Part shown: positions 1 to 6,250 of the stretch, piece by piece
Layout: each line of letters opens with the position of its first letter
Position numbering within the stretch: the first letter of the stretch is position 1
NCBI GenBank assembly: GCA_910587195.1
Contig: CAJUKL010000047.1
Location: 1 to 17,467 of the forward strand
Reading direction: 5' to 3'
Source: an uncultured Clostridia bacterium
GTDB taxonomy: Bacteria > Bacillota > Clostridia > Lachnospirales > Anaerotignaceae
Length of the DNA: 17,467 nt
Translations under genes and position numbers: made by a program
The notes under the pieces: model-generated
What the model was told of the DNA's origin: nothing
Database searches by the model: none
Seen by the model: the letters and a program-made list of their open reading frames with translations, nothing else

Positions 1-272
1 AAAATTCAAGTGAGGTGATAAATATGCTGTTTACTGAATTTGATATGGATACTGCTATTGAAACTTGGAAAGATGAAGGTAGAAAAGAAGGTATTGAAGA
101 AGGCAGAAAAGAAGGTATTGAAAAAGGCAGAAAAGAAGGATTTACAAAGGGAGAGATAAAAAAACAGATAGAAATTGCTAAAAATTTACTTGCTATACTA
201 GATATTAAAGATGTTAATATGATATCAAAGGCAACTGGTTTATCTATTGAAGAAATCAAGAAACTGATGTAA
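1..272 (+). CDS. Rpn family PD-(D/E)XK nuclease/putative transposase, C-terminal part (cut by the window edge)
   Basis: The reading frame is already open at position 3 and ends with TAA at 270-272, so the gene starts before the window. The visible part matches the C-terminus of the complete Rpn gene at 6330-7196 (minus strand) almost residue for residue, including M-L-F-T-E-F-D-M-D-T near the start and S-I-E-E-I-K-K-L-M at the end. An internal GTG at 15 could be mistaken for a start, but the upstream codons (N-S-S-E) also match the other copy, so it is not the start. The family is known for PD-(D/E)XK nucleases that promote recombination; the catalytic part would lie outside the window. The C-terminal tail is charged and carries three Gly-Arg-Lys-Glu-Gly octapeptide units, against one in the other copy. 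Identification rests on the full copy in this window. Confidence 0.85.
   Translation, partial: NSSEVINMLFTEFDMDTAIETWKDEGRKEGIEEGRKEGIEKGRKEGFTKGEIKKQIEIAKNLLAILDIKDVNMISKATGLSIEEIKKLM
78..149 (+). repeat. 24-bp in-frame tandem repeat, three units, in the Rpn tail
   Basis: Three consecutive 24-bp units (78-101, 102-125, 126-149) encode G-R-K-E-G-I-E-E, G-R-K-E-G-I-E-K and G-R-K-E-G-F-T-K. The inverted copy of the gene has a single unit of this kind. Copy number therefore differs between two otherwise near-identical sequences, which is typical of slippage or unequal exchange. Confidence 0.85.
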
Positions 273-371
273 CCATTACAAAAAAAGAAATATTTCTTTT
301 GCTAATTGCTTTAGAGCGAGGATATCTCCACATCGTGGTTCATCTCCATTTCCAGAAAGTATATATAAAAA

Positions 372-568
372 AAATTTAGAATCTGTTGCGTTTGCAAAAA
401 GAAAAGTTTAAAATCAAGCCCTTTTTAAAGGGCTTGCAAGAGTTTGAGTTGCAAAACGTCCAGTGGACGTTCGCTTAGAACCGACCGGAACGAAGTGTAG
501 ACCTGGAGGAACTTTTCACAAGTGAAAAAAGTTCCTGCAGAAGCTTCCGACTTTCATCAAGTCCATAA
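372..568 (+). repeat. Mosaic intergenic repeat, 3' part (copy R0)
   Basis: This region has no credible gene. It aligns in order with parts of the blocks at 2512-2990. First comes the fixed stretch (TTGTTGCGTTTGC-like), then hairpin H2 at 415-436 (a perfect 10-bp stem starting CAAGCCC). Next is a hairpin at 455-471 (AACGTCC-AGT-GGACGTT), then the GACCGG tail. Last is a long hairpin at 503-540 built on AGGAACTTTTCAC and GTGAAAAAAGTTCCT. The H1 start seen in full copies is absent, so this is a partial or eroded copy next to the Rpn gene end. Confidence 0.75.
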
Positions 569-654
569 TAAACCAGTTTTTACAAAAGTTATAATATTTT
601 TTATGTGGTTACCCTATTTTCTGTTAAAATCTCATTTTCCTTTTTTTATAAATG

Positions 655-663
655 TGATATAAT
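655..663 (+). promoter_or_regulatory. Extended -10 promoter of lepA
   Basis: TGATATAAT at 655-663 is a consensus -10 hexamer with the TG extension. No good -35 hexamer is visible 17 bp upstream, which the extended -10 can offset. Transcription would start near 670, leaving a leader of about 27 nt before the ATG at 697. Confidence 0.6.
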
Positions 664-696
664 AATACAATTATGGAAAAAGAGAGGAGAAAAACT

Positions 697-2511
697 ATGT
701 CTTTGACAGGACAACAAAATATTAGAAATTTTTGTATTGTTGCGCACATTGACCATGGAAAATCTACATTAGCGGATAGACTTATTCAAAAAACTGGTCT
801 TTTGACAGAACGTGAAATGCAAGAACAAGTATTAGATAACATGGACTTGGAAAGAGAAAGAGGAATTACCATTAAAGCGCAAGCAGTTCGTTTGGTATAC
901 AAGGCGCAAGATGGGCAGGAATATGTTTTTAATTTAATTGATACACCTGGACATGTAGACTTTAATTATGAAGTTTCCAGAAGTTTAGCAGCGTGTGAAG
1001 GTGCTGTTTTGATTGTAGATGCAGCACAAGGTATTGAAGCACAAACACTTGCTAATGTTTATCTAGCACTAGATAATGATTTAGAAATTTTACCAGTTAT
1101 TAATAAAATTGACTTGCCAAGTGCAAATCCAGAAATGGCAAAACAAGAAATTGAAGATATTATAGGGATTCCGGCAGAAGATGCCCCAATGATTTCTGCC
1201 AAAAATGGCATTAACATTGAAGATGTGCTGGAAAGAATTGTAACAGATATTCCAGCACCTTCTGGAGATAGAAATGCACCTTTAAAAGCATTGATATTTG
1301 ATTCTGTATATGACCAATATAAAGGTGTTATTGTCATTATGAGAATTTTTGATGGTTCATTACAAAAAGGCAGTAAGGTCAAAATGATGGCAACAGGAAA
1401 AGAGTTTGATGTTGTAGAAGTAGGTGTATTTGGTCCTGGTAGATTTATCCCAACAGAAATATTAGAGGCAGGCATGGTAGGCTATTTTACAGCAAGTATT
1501 AAAAATGTAGCAGATACCCGTGTTGGAGATACTGTCACAGAAGCGGACAACCCTACACAAGAAGCTTTACCTGGATATAAAAAAGTAAATCCTATGGTAT
1601 ATTGTGGTATTTTTCCGGCAGATGGTGCAAAATATCCTGATGTAAGGGAAGCATTAGAAAAATTACAATTAAATGATGCTGCATTATTTTTTGAACCAGA
1701 AACCTCTGTTGCATTAGGATTTGGATTCCGTTGTGGTTTTTTGGGATTGCTTCACCTAGAAATTGTGCAAGAAAGATTGGAAAGAGAATATAACCTTGAT
1801 TTAGTTACAACAGCACCTAGTGTTATTTATAAACTATTTTTGACAGATGGTACAGAAATGGAAATTTCTAATCCAAGCAATATGCCTGACCCCGCAAAAA
1901 TAGAACATATGGAAGAACCCATTGTAAAAGCAGAAATCATGCTTCCCAAAGAATATATTGGGGCAATTATGAAGCTTTGTCAACAAAGGCGAGGAGAATA
2001 TATCAGCACAGAATATTTAGATGAAACCAGAGCAATGTTGTTATATGAAATGCCTTTAAATGAAATTATATATGATTTTTTTGATGTTTTAAAATCCAGA
2101 AGTAGAGGATATGCTTCCTTTGATTATAGTTTAATTGGATACAAAGCGAGTGAACTTGTGAAATTAGATATTTTAGTAAACAGGGAAGTGGTGGATGCTC
2201 TTTCCTTTATTGTGCATAAATCAACTTCCATTGAAAGAGGCAGAAAGATATGTGAAAAACTTAAAAAGGAAATCCCAAGACAATTATTTGAAATTCCAAT
2301 TCAGGCAAGTATCGGCAGTAAAATCATTGCAAGAGAAACCGTCAGCGCTATGCGAAAAGATGTTCTTGCAAAATGCTATGGTGGGGATATTTCCCGAAAA
2401 AGAAAGTTACTTGAAAAGCAAAAAGAAGGCAAAAAACGGATGCGACAAATTGGTAGTGTAGAAGTGCCACAGCAAGCCTTTATGAGTGTACTAAAATTAG
2501 AAGAAGAATAA
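697..2511 (+). CDS. lepA: Elongation factor 4 (LepA), ribosomal back-translocating GTPase
   Basis: LepA is a ribosome-bound translational GTPase, proposed to back-translocate or remodel stalled ribosomes and to help 30S maturation. The protein is 604 residues, normal for the family. The G domain is complete: P-loop A-H-I-D-H-G-K-S-T (16-24), switch I R-G-I-T-I-K (55-60), D-T-P-G-H (82-86), N-K-I-D (136-139) and S-A-K-N-G. The family's C-terminal region follows. An ATG at 673 is in frame but would lie almost at the predicted transcription start with no ribosome binding site. The ATG at 697 has AGAGGAG about 8 nt upstream and gives the usual start M-S-L-T, so I chose it. The gene is monocistronic here. 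Its TAA (2509-2511) directly abuts hairpin H1 of a mosaic repeat. Confidence 0.97.
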   Translation: MSLTGQQNIRNFCIVAHIDHGKSTLADRLIQKTGLLTEREMQEQVLDNMDLERERGITIKAQAVRLVYKAQDGQEYVFNLIDTPGHVDFNYEVSRSLAACEGAVLIVDAAQGIEAQTLANVYLALDNDLEILPVINKIDLPSANPEMAKQEIEDIIGIPAEDAPMISAKNGINIEDVLERIVTDIPAPSGDRNAPLKALIFDSVYDQYKGVIVIMRIFDGSLQKGSKVKMMATGKEFDVVEVGVFGPGRFIPTEILEAGMVGYFTASIKNVADTRVGDTVTEADNPTQEALPGYKKVNPMVYCGIFPADGAKYPDVREALEKLQLNDAALFFEPETSVALGFGFRCGFLGLLHLEIVQERLEREYNLDLVTTAPSVIYKLFLTDGTEMEISNPSNMPDPAKIEHMEEPIVKAEIMLPKEYIGAIMKLCQQRRGEYISTEYLDETRAMLLYEMPLNEIIYDFFDVLKSRSRGYASFDYSLIGYKASELVKLDILVNREVVDALSFIVHKSTSIERGRKICEKLKKEIPRQLFEIPIQASIGSKIIARETVSAMRKDVLAKCYGGDISRKRKLLEKQKEGKKRMRQIGSVEVPQQAFMSVLKLEEE

Positions 2512-2777
2512 CTACCTTTCTTGAAAGAAAGATAGCAAAGAACTTTTGTGCGGTGCAAAACGTCCGGTGGACGTTTGTTCTGCACCGACCGGAGCGAAGC
2601 GTAGACAACTGGCGTTTCGCTGCTGTGTGTTGGAGTTAAGTGGTTGTTGTAGTTGAACGACAACGGGGCACCAGTTGTTAAAATTTTCGATTTGTTCCGT
2701 TTGCGAAAGGCAAAGTTTTTGGTCAAGCTTTTTTCAAAAAGCTTGTAGGGTTTTAGGGACAAAGTCCCTAAGGTCTT
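2512..2777 (+). repeat. Mosaic intergenic repeat, full unit (copy R1), directly after lepA
   Basis: This is a full unit of the repeat family. H1 spans 2512-2535 (CTTTC-TTGAAA-GAAAG core, outer bases CTA/TAG). The long H4 at 2552-2586 has two nested perfect stems, GGTGCA/TGCACC and AAACGTCC/GGACGTTT, around a GGT loop. The GACCGGAGCGAAGCG tail pairs with a downstream TTCGCT. After a body containing TTGTTCCGTTTGCG comes H2 at 2724-2745 (CAAGCTTTTTTC and its complement). H3 at 2753-2771 (TTAGGGAC-AAA-GTCCCTAA) is followed by AAGGTCTT. It is clearly more GC-rich in H4 than the surroundings. No ORF here looks real; those present on either strand are by-products of the palindromes. Confidence 0.88.
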
Positions 2778-2786
2778 AATCTTTTT

Positions 2787-2806
2787 ACGCTTGTAAGCGT
2801 GTTTTT
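2787..2806 (+). terminator. Possible weak intrinsic terminator after repeat R1
   Basis: ACGCTT-GT-AAGCGT is followed by GTTTTT. The stem is short (4 to 6 bp), so this is a weak candidate for lepA termination. The stronger hairpin at 3023-3050 could also stop lepA transcripts. Confidence 0.3.
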
Positions 2807-2813
2807 GAAGTGG

Positions 2814-2990
2814 GTTCTGAATGTCCGGTAGACGTTCGTTTAGAACTGACCGAAGCGTAGATATGGAGGAACTTTTCACAAGTGAAAAAAGTTCCTCCAG
2901 CACTTCTGATTTCTGTTAAGTTCATAAGAACTTTATGCAAAACTTCGTTTTGCTGCTGTGTGTTGGAACTAAATTCTTGCTTTAGAGGAG
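2814..2990 (+). repeat. Second and third mosaic repeat modules after lepA
   Basis: Positions 2814-2930 match 445-568: a GTCC-GGTA-GAC hairpin core, a GACCG tail, then a perfect-based hairpin at 2864-2899 (TGGAGGAAC paired with GTTCCTCCA). Positions 2928-2988 match the body of R3 at 13918-13980, including the perfect hairpin GCAAAAC-TTC-GTTTTGC and the following TGCTGTGTGTTGGA. With 2512-2777 this makes a run of about 480 bp of repeat modules between lepA and the 6S RNA gene. No gene is seen in it. Confidence 0.78.
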
Positions 2991-3012
2991 CAACAATATC
3001 ATTGATAAAAAC

Positions 3013-3051
3013 CAAAAGAAAATACTCTATCGTCAAATGACAATAGAGTAC
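3013..3051 (-). terminator. Intrinsic terminator of the 6S RNA gene, possibly bidirectional
   Basis: A hairpin at 3023-3050 (TACTCTAT paired with ATAGAGTA, with an inner GTC/GAC) is followed on the minus strand by TTTTCTTTTGG. On the plus strand the same hairpin is followed by CAATTTTTA, so it may also catch transcripts running out of lepA through the repeats. Confidence 0.7.
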
Positions 3052-3052
3052 A

Positions 3053-3251
3053 ATTTTTAATCCCAAAATGCCGGTTCCTACCGCTTGACACCTAGCCTAC
3101 GCCAGGTGGGCAACCGCAGCAAAGACTCTGTCTTCCTCTGCCCAAAGGGAATTAGCTTGAGGCCTGACATATCTTTTACCTATAGGAATCCCGTTTAAGT
3201 CATGTAGGTTCAATTATGGCAGGATTGTCGAACACTTCAGGAATTTAAAAC
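3053..3251 (-). ncRNA. ssrS: 6S RNA
   Basis: 6S RNA binds the SigA-RNA polymerase holoenzyme and mimics an open promoter. Read on the minus strand, the 5' end has the hallmark ATTCCTGAAGTGTTCG. The 3' end has CCGGCATTTTGGGATT, which pairs back with the 5' end and resembles the closing stem of known 6S RNAs (E. coli begins CTCTGAGATGTTCG and ends GGCGGCATCTCGGAG). Between them lie a stretch with TTGAACCTACATG and AAACGGGATTCC, and a GC-rich arm with TTGCCCACCTGGCGTAGGC, as I remember from clostridial 6S sequences. A consensus promoter and a terminator frame a length of about 195 nt, which fits the family. The exact ends are estimates. Confidence 0.88.
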
Positions 3252-3257
3252 AAAATC

Positions 3258-3285
3258 ATTCTATTTAAAAATAAGCGAATGTCAA
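3258..3285 (-). promoter_or_regulatory. Promoter of the 6S RNA gene
   Basis: On the minus strand TTGACA (3285-3280) and TAGAAT (3263-3258) are separated by 16 bp. Transcription would start near 3251, a few bases before the conserved 6S 5' end, which supports both calls. Confidence 0.75.
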
Positions 3286-3362
3286 AACTTTTTATTTTTT
3301 GTAACAATTTGCTTTACCATTTATATTATAGTATGTTTTTTTGATTATGACAATACCTAATT

Positions 3363-3827
3363 TTAATTTTCTTTTTGAAATATTGTTTGAAGTACGATGA
3401 TAAGTGCACCAAGCAAAACAAAAATATCTGCAATGTTAAAAATAGGTTTATTTTTTTGAAGTTTTTTTAGTAAGGAATGTTTTGCTTTACAAGGAAAATC
3501 CCAAAATAAAAAATCTGTCACTGCACCATATTTTACTCTCTCTATAAAATTACCGATTGCCCCACCTAACACAAAAGCATATCCTGTTTTATTTTTTCCT
3601 GTTATCATTTGAAACATACAATAAGCTATTCCAAGGATAGAAACAACTTTAATTTCTTTGATATGCCCTTCAAAACTATTATATGCTGCACCTTTATTTT
3701 TTATGTGCCATAAAAAAAGCCGTTTTTTTACAATTTCTATTTTTCTCCCTTCTTTTACCTTTTGACAAATCATGTATTTTGTCCAAATATCCAAAAAAAT
3801 TATCCCTATTGCTGTTATAAAATACAT
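3363..3827 (-). CDS. lspA: Lipoprotein signal peptidase (signal peptidase II)
   Basis: LspA is an integral-membrane aspartyl protease that removes the signal peptide of diacylglyceryl-prolipoproteins. Family motifs are visible in order: an N-K-G-A-A-Y-N variant of the first conserved loop, G-G-A-I-G-N-F-I-E-R, then the two catalytic-Asp regions G-A-V-T-D-F and F-N-I-A-D. Four hydrophobic segments are expected and consistent with the sequence. The usual Asp-Arg after N-x-x is Glu-Arg here, a conservative change away from the catalytic dyad. The frame opens earlier (to 3860), but the ATG at 3827 has AAGGAGA at good spacing and gives a normal 154-residue protein. The gene is divergent from fba and downstream of nothing else, so it is probably transcribed alone towards the 6S gene. 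Confidence 0.9.
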   Translation of the reverse strand: MYFITAIGIIFLDIWTKYMICQKVKEGRKIEIVKKRLFLWHIKNKGAAYNSFEGHIKEIKVVSILGIAYCMFQMITGKNKTGYAFVLGGAIGNFIERVKYGAVTDFLFWDFPCKAKHSLLKKLQKNKPIFNIADIFVLLGALIIVLQTIFQKEN

Positions 3828-3850
3828 TTTTTTCTCTCCTTTCTTGTTAA

Positions 3851-3859
3851 AGTATACCA
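3851..3859 (-). promoter_or_regulatory. Extended -10 promoter of lspA
   Basis: On the minus strand TGGTATACT gives an extended -10 (TG, one base, TATACT) about 24 nt upstream of the chosen lspA start. The -35 region is weak. It lies back to back with the fba promoter. Confidence 0.45.
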
Positions 3860-3885
3860 TATTTTTTGGAAAATACGAAAAACTC

Positions 3886-3914
3886 TTGTCACAAACGAAA
3901 TGCTGTATTATAAT
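3886..3914 (+). promoter_or_regulatory. Promoter of fba
   Basis: TTGTCA (3886-3891) and TATAAT (3909-3914) are spaced by exactly 17 bp. Transcription would begin near 3921, giving a leader of about 45 nt ending in a GAGAGAGG ribosome binding site before the ATG at 3967. Confidence 0.8.
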
Positions 3915-3966
3915 TTAAAAGAAGGTATTTATATTTTTTTTAAAAGAAAGAGAGAGGTGTTTTTAA

Positions 3967-4914
3967 ATGGCTTTAGTTACAACAAAAAAAATGTTTGAAA
4001 AGGCTTTCGAAGGACATTATGCAATCGGTGCATTCAACATCAATAATATGGAAATTATTCAAGGTGTTGTGAATGCTGCAAAAGCACAAAATTCTGCTGT
4101 TATTTTGCAGGTTTCTAAAAGTGCTTTGAAATATGCTGGTCCTCTTTACTTAAAAGCTATGGTTGATGCTGCTGTAGCAGAAACAGGTATTGATATTGCT
4201 TTACATTTAGACCACGGTCCAGATATTGAAACTGTCAAAGAATGTATTGCTGCTGGCTTTACATCTGTTATGTTTGATGGTTCTCATTATGATTATGAAG
4301 AAAATGTAGCAAAAACTAAAGAAGTGGTTGATTTTGCTCATGAACATGGTGTTGTTGTGGAAGCAGAATTAGGCAAATTGGCTGGTGTGGAAGATGATGT
4401 GAAAGTGGATGCTGCAAATGCAACTTACACAGACCCAGACCAAGCTGTTGATTTTGTAAAACGTACAGGCGTTGATTCTCTTGCAATTGCAATCGGTACA
4501 AGCCATGGTGCTTATAAATTCTCTGGTGAAGCAAAATTAGACTTTGACCGTTTAGATACCATTACAGAAAAGTTAGAAGCTGCTGGATTCCACAACTTCC
4601 CTATTGTATTACATGGTGCCTCTGCTGTTGATGAATCTTCTGTTGAAACTTGCAATCAATATGGTGGAAAAATTGCTGGCGCAAAAGGTGTTCCTAATGA
4701 AATGCTTCGCAAAGCAGCTTCCAAGGCGGTTTGCAAAATTAATATGGATACAGATTTAAGACTTGCTATGACAGCCGCTATTAGAAAAAGTTTTGGTGAA
4801 AAACCAGAAGCATTTGACCCAAGAGGTTATTGCGGTGACGCAAGAAAATTGATTCAACAATTAGTTGAAATGAAAATTAAAGATGTACTTGGTGCTACTG
4901 ATTCTATGAAATAA
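3967..4914 (+). CDS. fba: Class II fructose-1,6-bisphosphate aldolase
   Basis: This zinc-dependent aldolase cleaves fructose-1,6-bisphosphate to dihydroxyacetone phosphate and glyceraldehyde-3-phosphate in glycolysis and runs the reverse in gluconeogenesis. The 315-residue protein has the class II signature L-D-H-G (81-84) with the catalytic Asp82 and zinc ligand His83. It also has E-A-E-L-G (132-136), I-G-T-S-H-G (zinc ligand His180), V-L-H-G-A-S (zinc ligand His217) and N-M-D-T-D near the substrate phosphate. It has its own promoter, a strong ribosome binding site and a terminator, so it is a single-gene unit. Class II assignment is firm. Preference for tagatose-bisphosphate cannot be excluded from motifs alone, but the gene setting favours glycolytic aldolase. 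Confidence 0.95.
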   Translation: MALVTTKKMFEKAFEGHYAIGAFNINNMEIIQGVVNAAKAQNSAVILQVSKSALKYAGPLYLKAMVDAAVAETGIDIALHLDHGPDIETVKECIAAGFTSVMFDGSHYDYEENVAKTKEVVDFAHEHGVVVEAELGKLAGVEDDVKVDAANATYTDPDQAVDFVKRTGVDSLAIAIGTSHGAYKFSGEAKLDFDRLDTITEKLEAAGFHNFPIVLHGASAVDESSVETCNQYGGKIAGAKGVPNEMLRKAASKAVCKINMDTDLRLAMTAAIRKSFGEKPEAFDPRGYCGDARKLIQQLVEMKIKDVLGATDSMK

Positions 4915-4920
4915 TCTAAA

Positions 4921-4950
4921 AAAACCCCGTGAATATTTTCATGGGGTTTT
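4921..4950 (+). terminator. Intrinsic terminator of fba
   Basis: AACCCCGTGAA and TTCATGGGGTT form a strong stem (TATT loop) followed by TT and a short pyrimidine tail. It begins about 7 nt after the fba stop codon. Confidence 0.88.
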
Positions 4951-5108
4951 GCTATCATAAAAATATAAGTGAGAAAGTAAAAATTTTGGTCAATTTTAAG
5001 GAAATCACAGAAAAATATCACTGAAATAAATAATGGTATAAGGGAATTATCAGCTAAAATCTATATTGGAAAATAGGAAAAATAATTGATTTTTTTAAGG
5101 AGATGATT

Positions 5109-5993
5109 TTGTTGTATGAATTGGTACAAGCAGCGGAACATACCTATTATATAGAATGCCCTGCAAAAATAGGAATTTATGAAGATATGGATGGTATTTA
5201 TGTCATTGATAGTGGCAATGATAAAGAAACCGGCAGAAAAATTAAAAAAATATTAGAACAAAAAAACTGGAAGTTAAAAGCAATTTTAAATACCCATTCC
5301 AATGCAGACCATATCGGTGGTAATCAATTTTTACAAAAACGTTTTAACTGTCCTATTTATTGTACTCCCATGGAAAATGCAGTCATAGAGCACCCTATAT
5401 TAGAGCCTTCTTTTCTTTATGGTGCTTATCCTTTTGCGGCATTACGCCATAAATTTCTTATGGCACAGGAAAGCCAAACAAAAAATATTGTAGATGCTGC
5501 TTTACCAGAAGGTTTTGAAGTTTTTTCTTTACCTGGTCATTTTTGGGATATGATTGGCTTTAAAACACCAGATAATATTTATTTTTTAGCAGATTGCGTT
5601 TCTAGTGAATCAATTCTAAATAAATATCATATTTCTTTTATTTATGATGTTAGAAAGTATTTAGAAACTCTGGATTTTATTAGTACATTAAAGGGAAAGT
5701 TATATATTCCGGCACACACGGAAGCGACAGAAAACATTGCTGCACTTGCAGATGTAAACCGAAAAAAAGTATACGAGATTATAGATTTACTTTTAGAGTT
5801 TTGTCAAACACCTTCCACTGCAGAAGAATTATTAAAAAAGATATTTGACTATTACCATTTGGTTATGGATGCCAGCCAATATGTTTTGGTAGGTAGTACC
5901 ATACGTTCTTATCTCTCTTATTTATTAGATGAGAAAAAATTGACAACAAAAATTGTAGAAAATCGTTTTCTGTTTCAAAAAGCAACAGAATAA
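5109..5993 (+). CDS. Metallo-beta-lactamase-fold hydrolase of unknown substrate
   Basis: The MBL fold is recognisable: D-S-G at the end of the first sheet, then T-H-S-N-A-D-H-I-G-G, L-P-G-H, L-A-D-C and I-P-A-H-T, in the usual order for the metal ligands. The first motif is H-x-N-x-D-H, so the second His of the common HxHxDH is Asn, and one metal site may be altered. A C-terminal part of about 90 residues looks helical and winged-helix-like. An in-frame ATG at 5103 touches the AGGAG directly and cannot be read from it. TTG codons at 5109 and 5112 lie 6 and 9 nt downstream, so I take TTG 5109 as the likeliest start (294 residues). No partner gene indicates a substrate. Confidence 0.82.
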   Translation: MLYELVQAAEHTYYIECPAKIGIYEDMDGIYVIDSGNDKETGRKIKKILEQKNWKLKAILNTHSNADHIGGNQFLQKRFNCPIYCTPMENAVIEHPILEPSFLYGAYPFAALRHKFLMAQESQTKNIVDAALPEGFEVFSLPGHFWDMIGFKTPDNIYFLADCVSSESILNKYHISFIYDVRKYLETLDFISTLKGKLYIPAHTEATENIAALADVNRKKVYEIIDLLLEFCQTPSTAEELLKKIFDYYHLVMDASQYVLVGSTIRSYLSYLLDEKKLTTKIVENRFLFQKATE

Positions 5994-6145
5994 ATTTATA
6001 ACATTTGATAAAATGACTGCTTTGCTGTGTTCTCTGTCTACTTTAAATTTTTTGCACTGATTAAGTGGAATACCATGGAACAGCAAAAATTATCCTGTTA
6101 AAGCAATAGAACTATTATTGTTTGCTAATGATAAAAGCAGTATAC

Positions 6146-6185
6146 AAAAAGAGCCTTTTTTCTAAAAGAAAAAAAGGCTCTTTTG
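6146..6185. terminator. Bidirectional intrinsic terminator between the MBL and Rpn genes
   Basis: AAAAGAGCCTTTTTTCT pairs with GAAAAAAAGGCTCTTTT around a short A-rich loop, with T-rich flanks on both strands. It sits between the convergent MBL gene (plus) and Rpn gene (minus). The rest of the 5994-6250 gap shows nothing beyond a small CCTTGC-CATT-GCAAGG hairpin near 6194. Confidence 0.85.
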
Positions 6186-6250
6186 TTGTTTTTCCTTGCC
6201 ATTGCAAGGTCAAAAATTTATAAAATGTTGTCAAAAATACCAATTTATAG

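Larger units (their letters stand above)
1..355 (+). repeat. Left arm of a long inverted repeat (Rpn 3' end plus downstream sequence)
   Basis: This arm is the reverse complement of 6251-6564. Positions 129-334 match 6268-6473 without a difference that I could find when reading the two side by side. Similarity continues about 80 bp past the Rpn stop codon and fades near 350. Upstream of 129 the arms differ by two 24-bp units and scattered substitutions. The arms enclose lepA, the 6S RNA gene, lspA, fba and the MBL gene. The conserved non-coding tail includes a perfect AT-only palindrome (AAAGAAATATTTCTTT). Confidence 0.85.

Noticed and set aside
673..696. Upstream in-frame ATG of lepA at 673
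   Set aside because: It lies only a few bases after the predicted transcription start, has no ribosome binding site, and adds residues not typical of LepA; the ATG at 697 has AGAGGAG and the standard N-terminus.
1059..1475. Minus-strand 138-codon ORF within lepA
   Set aside because: It is the antisense shadow of lepA codons, fully inside a well-supported conserved gene, with no start signals.
372..2990. CRISPR array
   Set aside because: The repeats are long, irregularly spaced, modular and in both orientations; there are no short direct repeats with unique spacers and no cas genes.
2376..3066. Minus-strand ORFs of 175 and 93 codons overlapping lepA's end and the repeat block
   Set aside because: They read through palindromic repeat hairpins and the lepA 3' end, show no domain or credible start site, and similar peptides recur wherever the repeat occurs.
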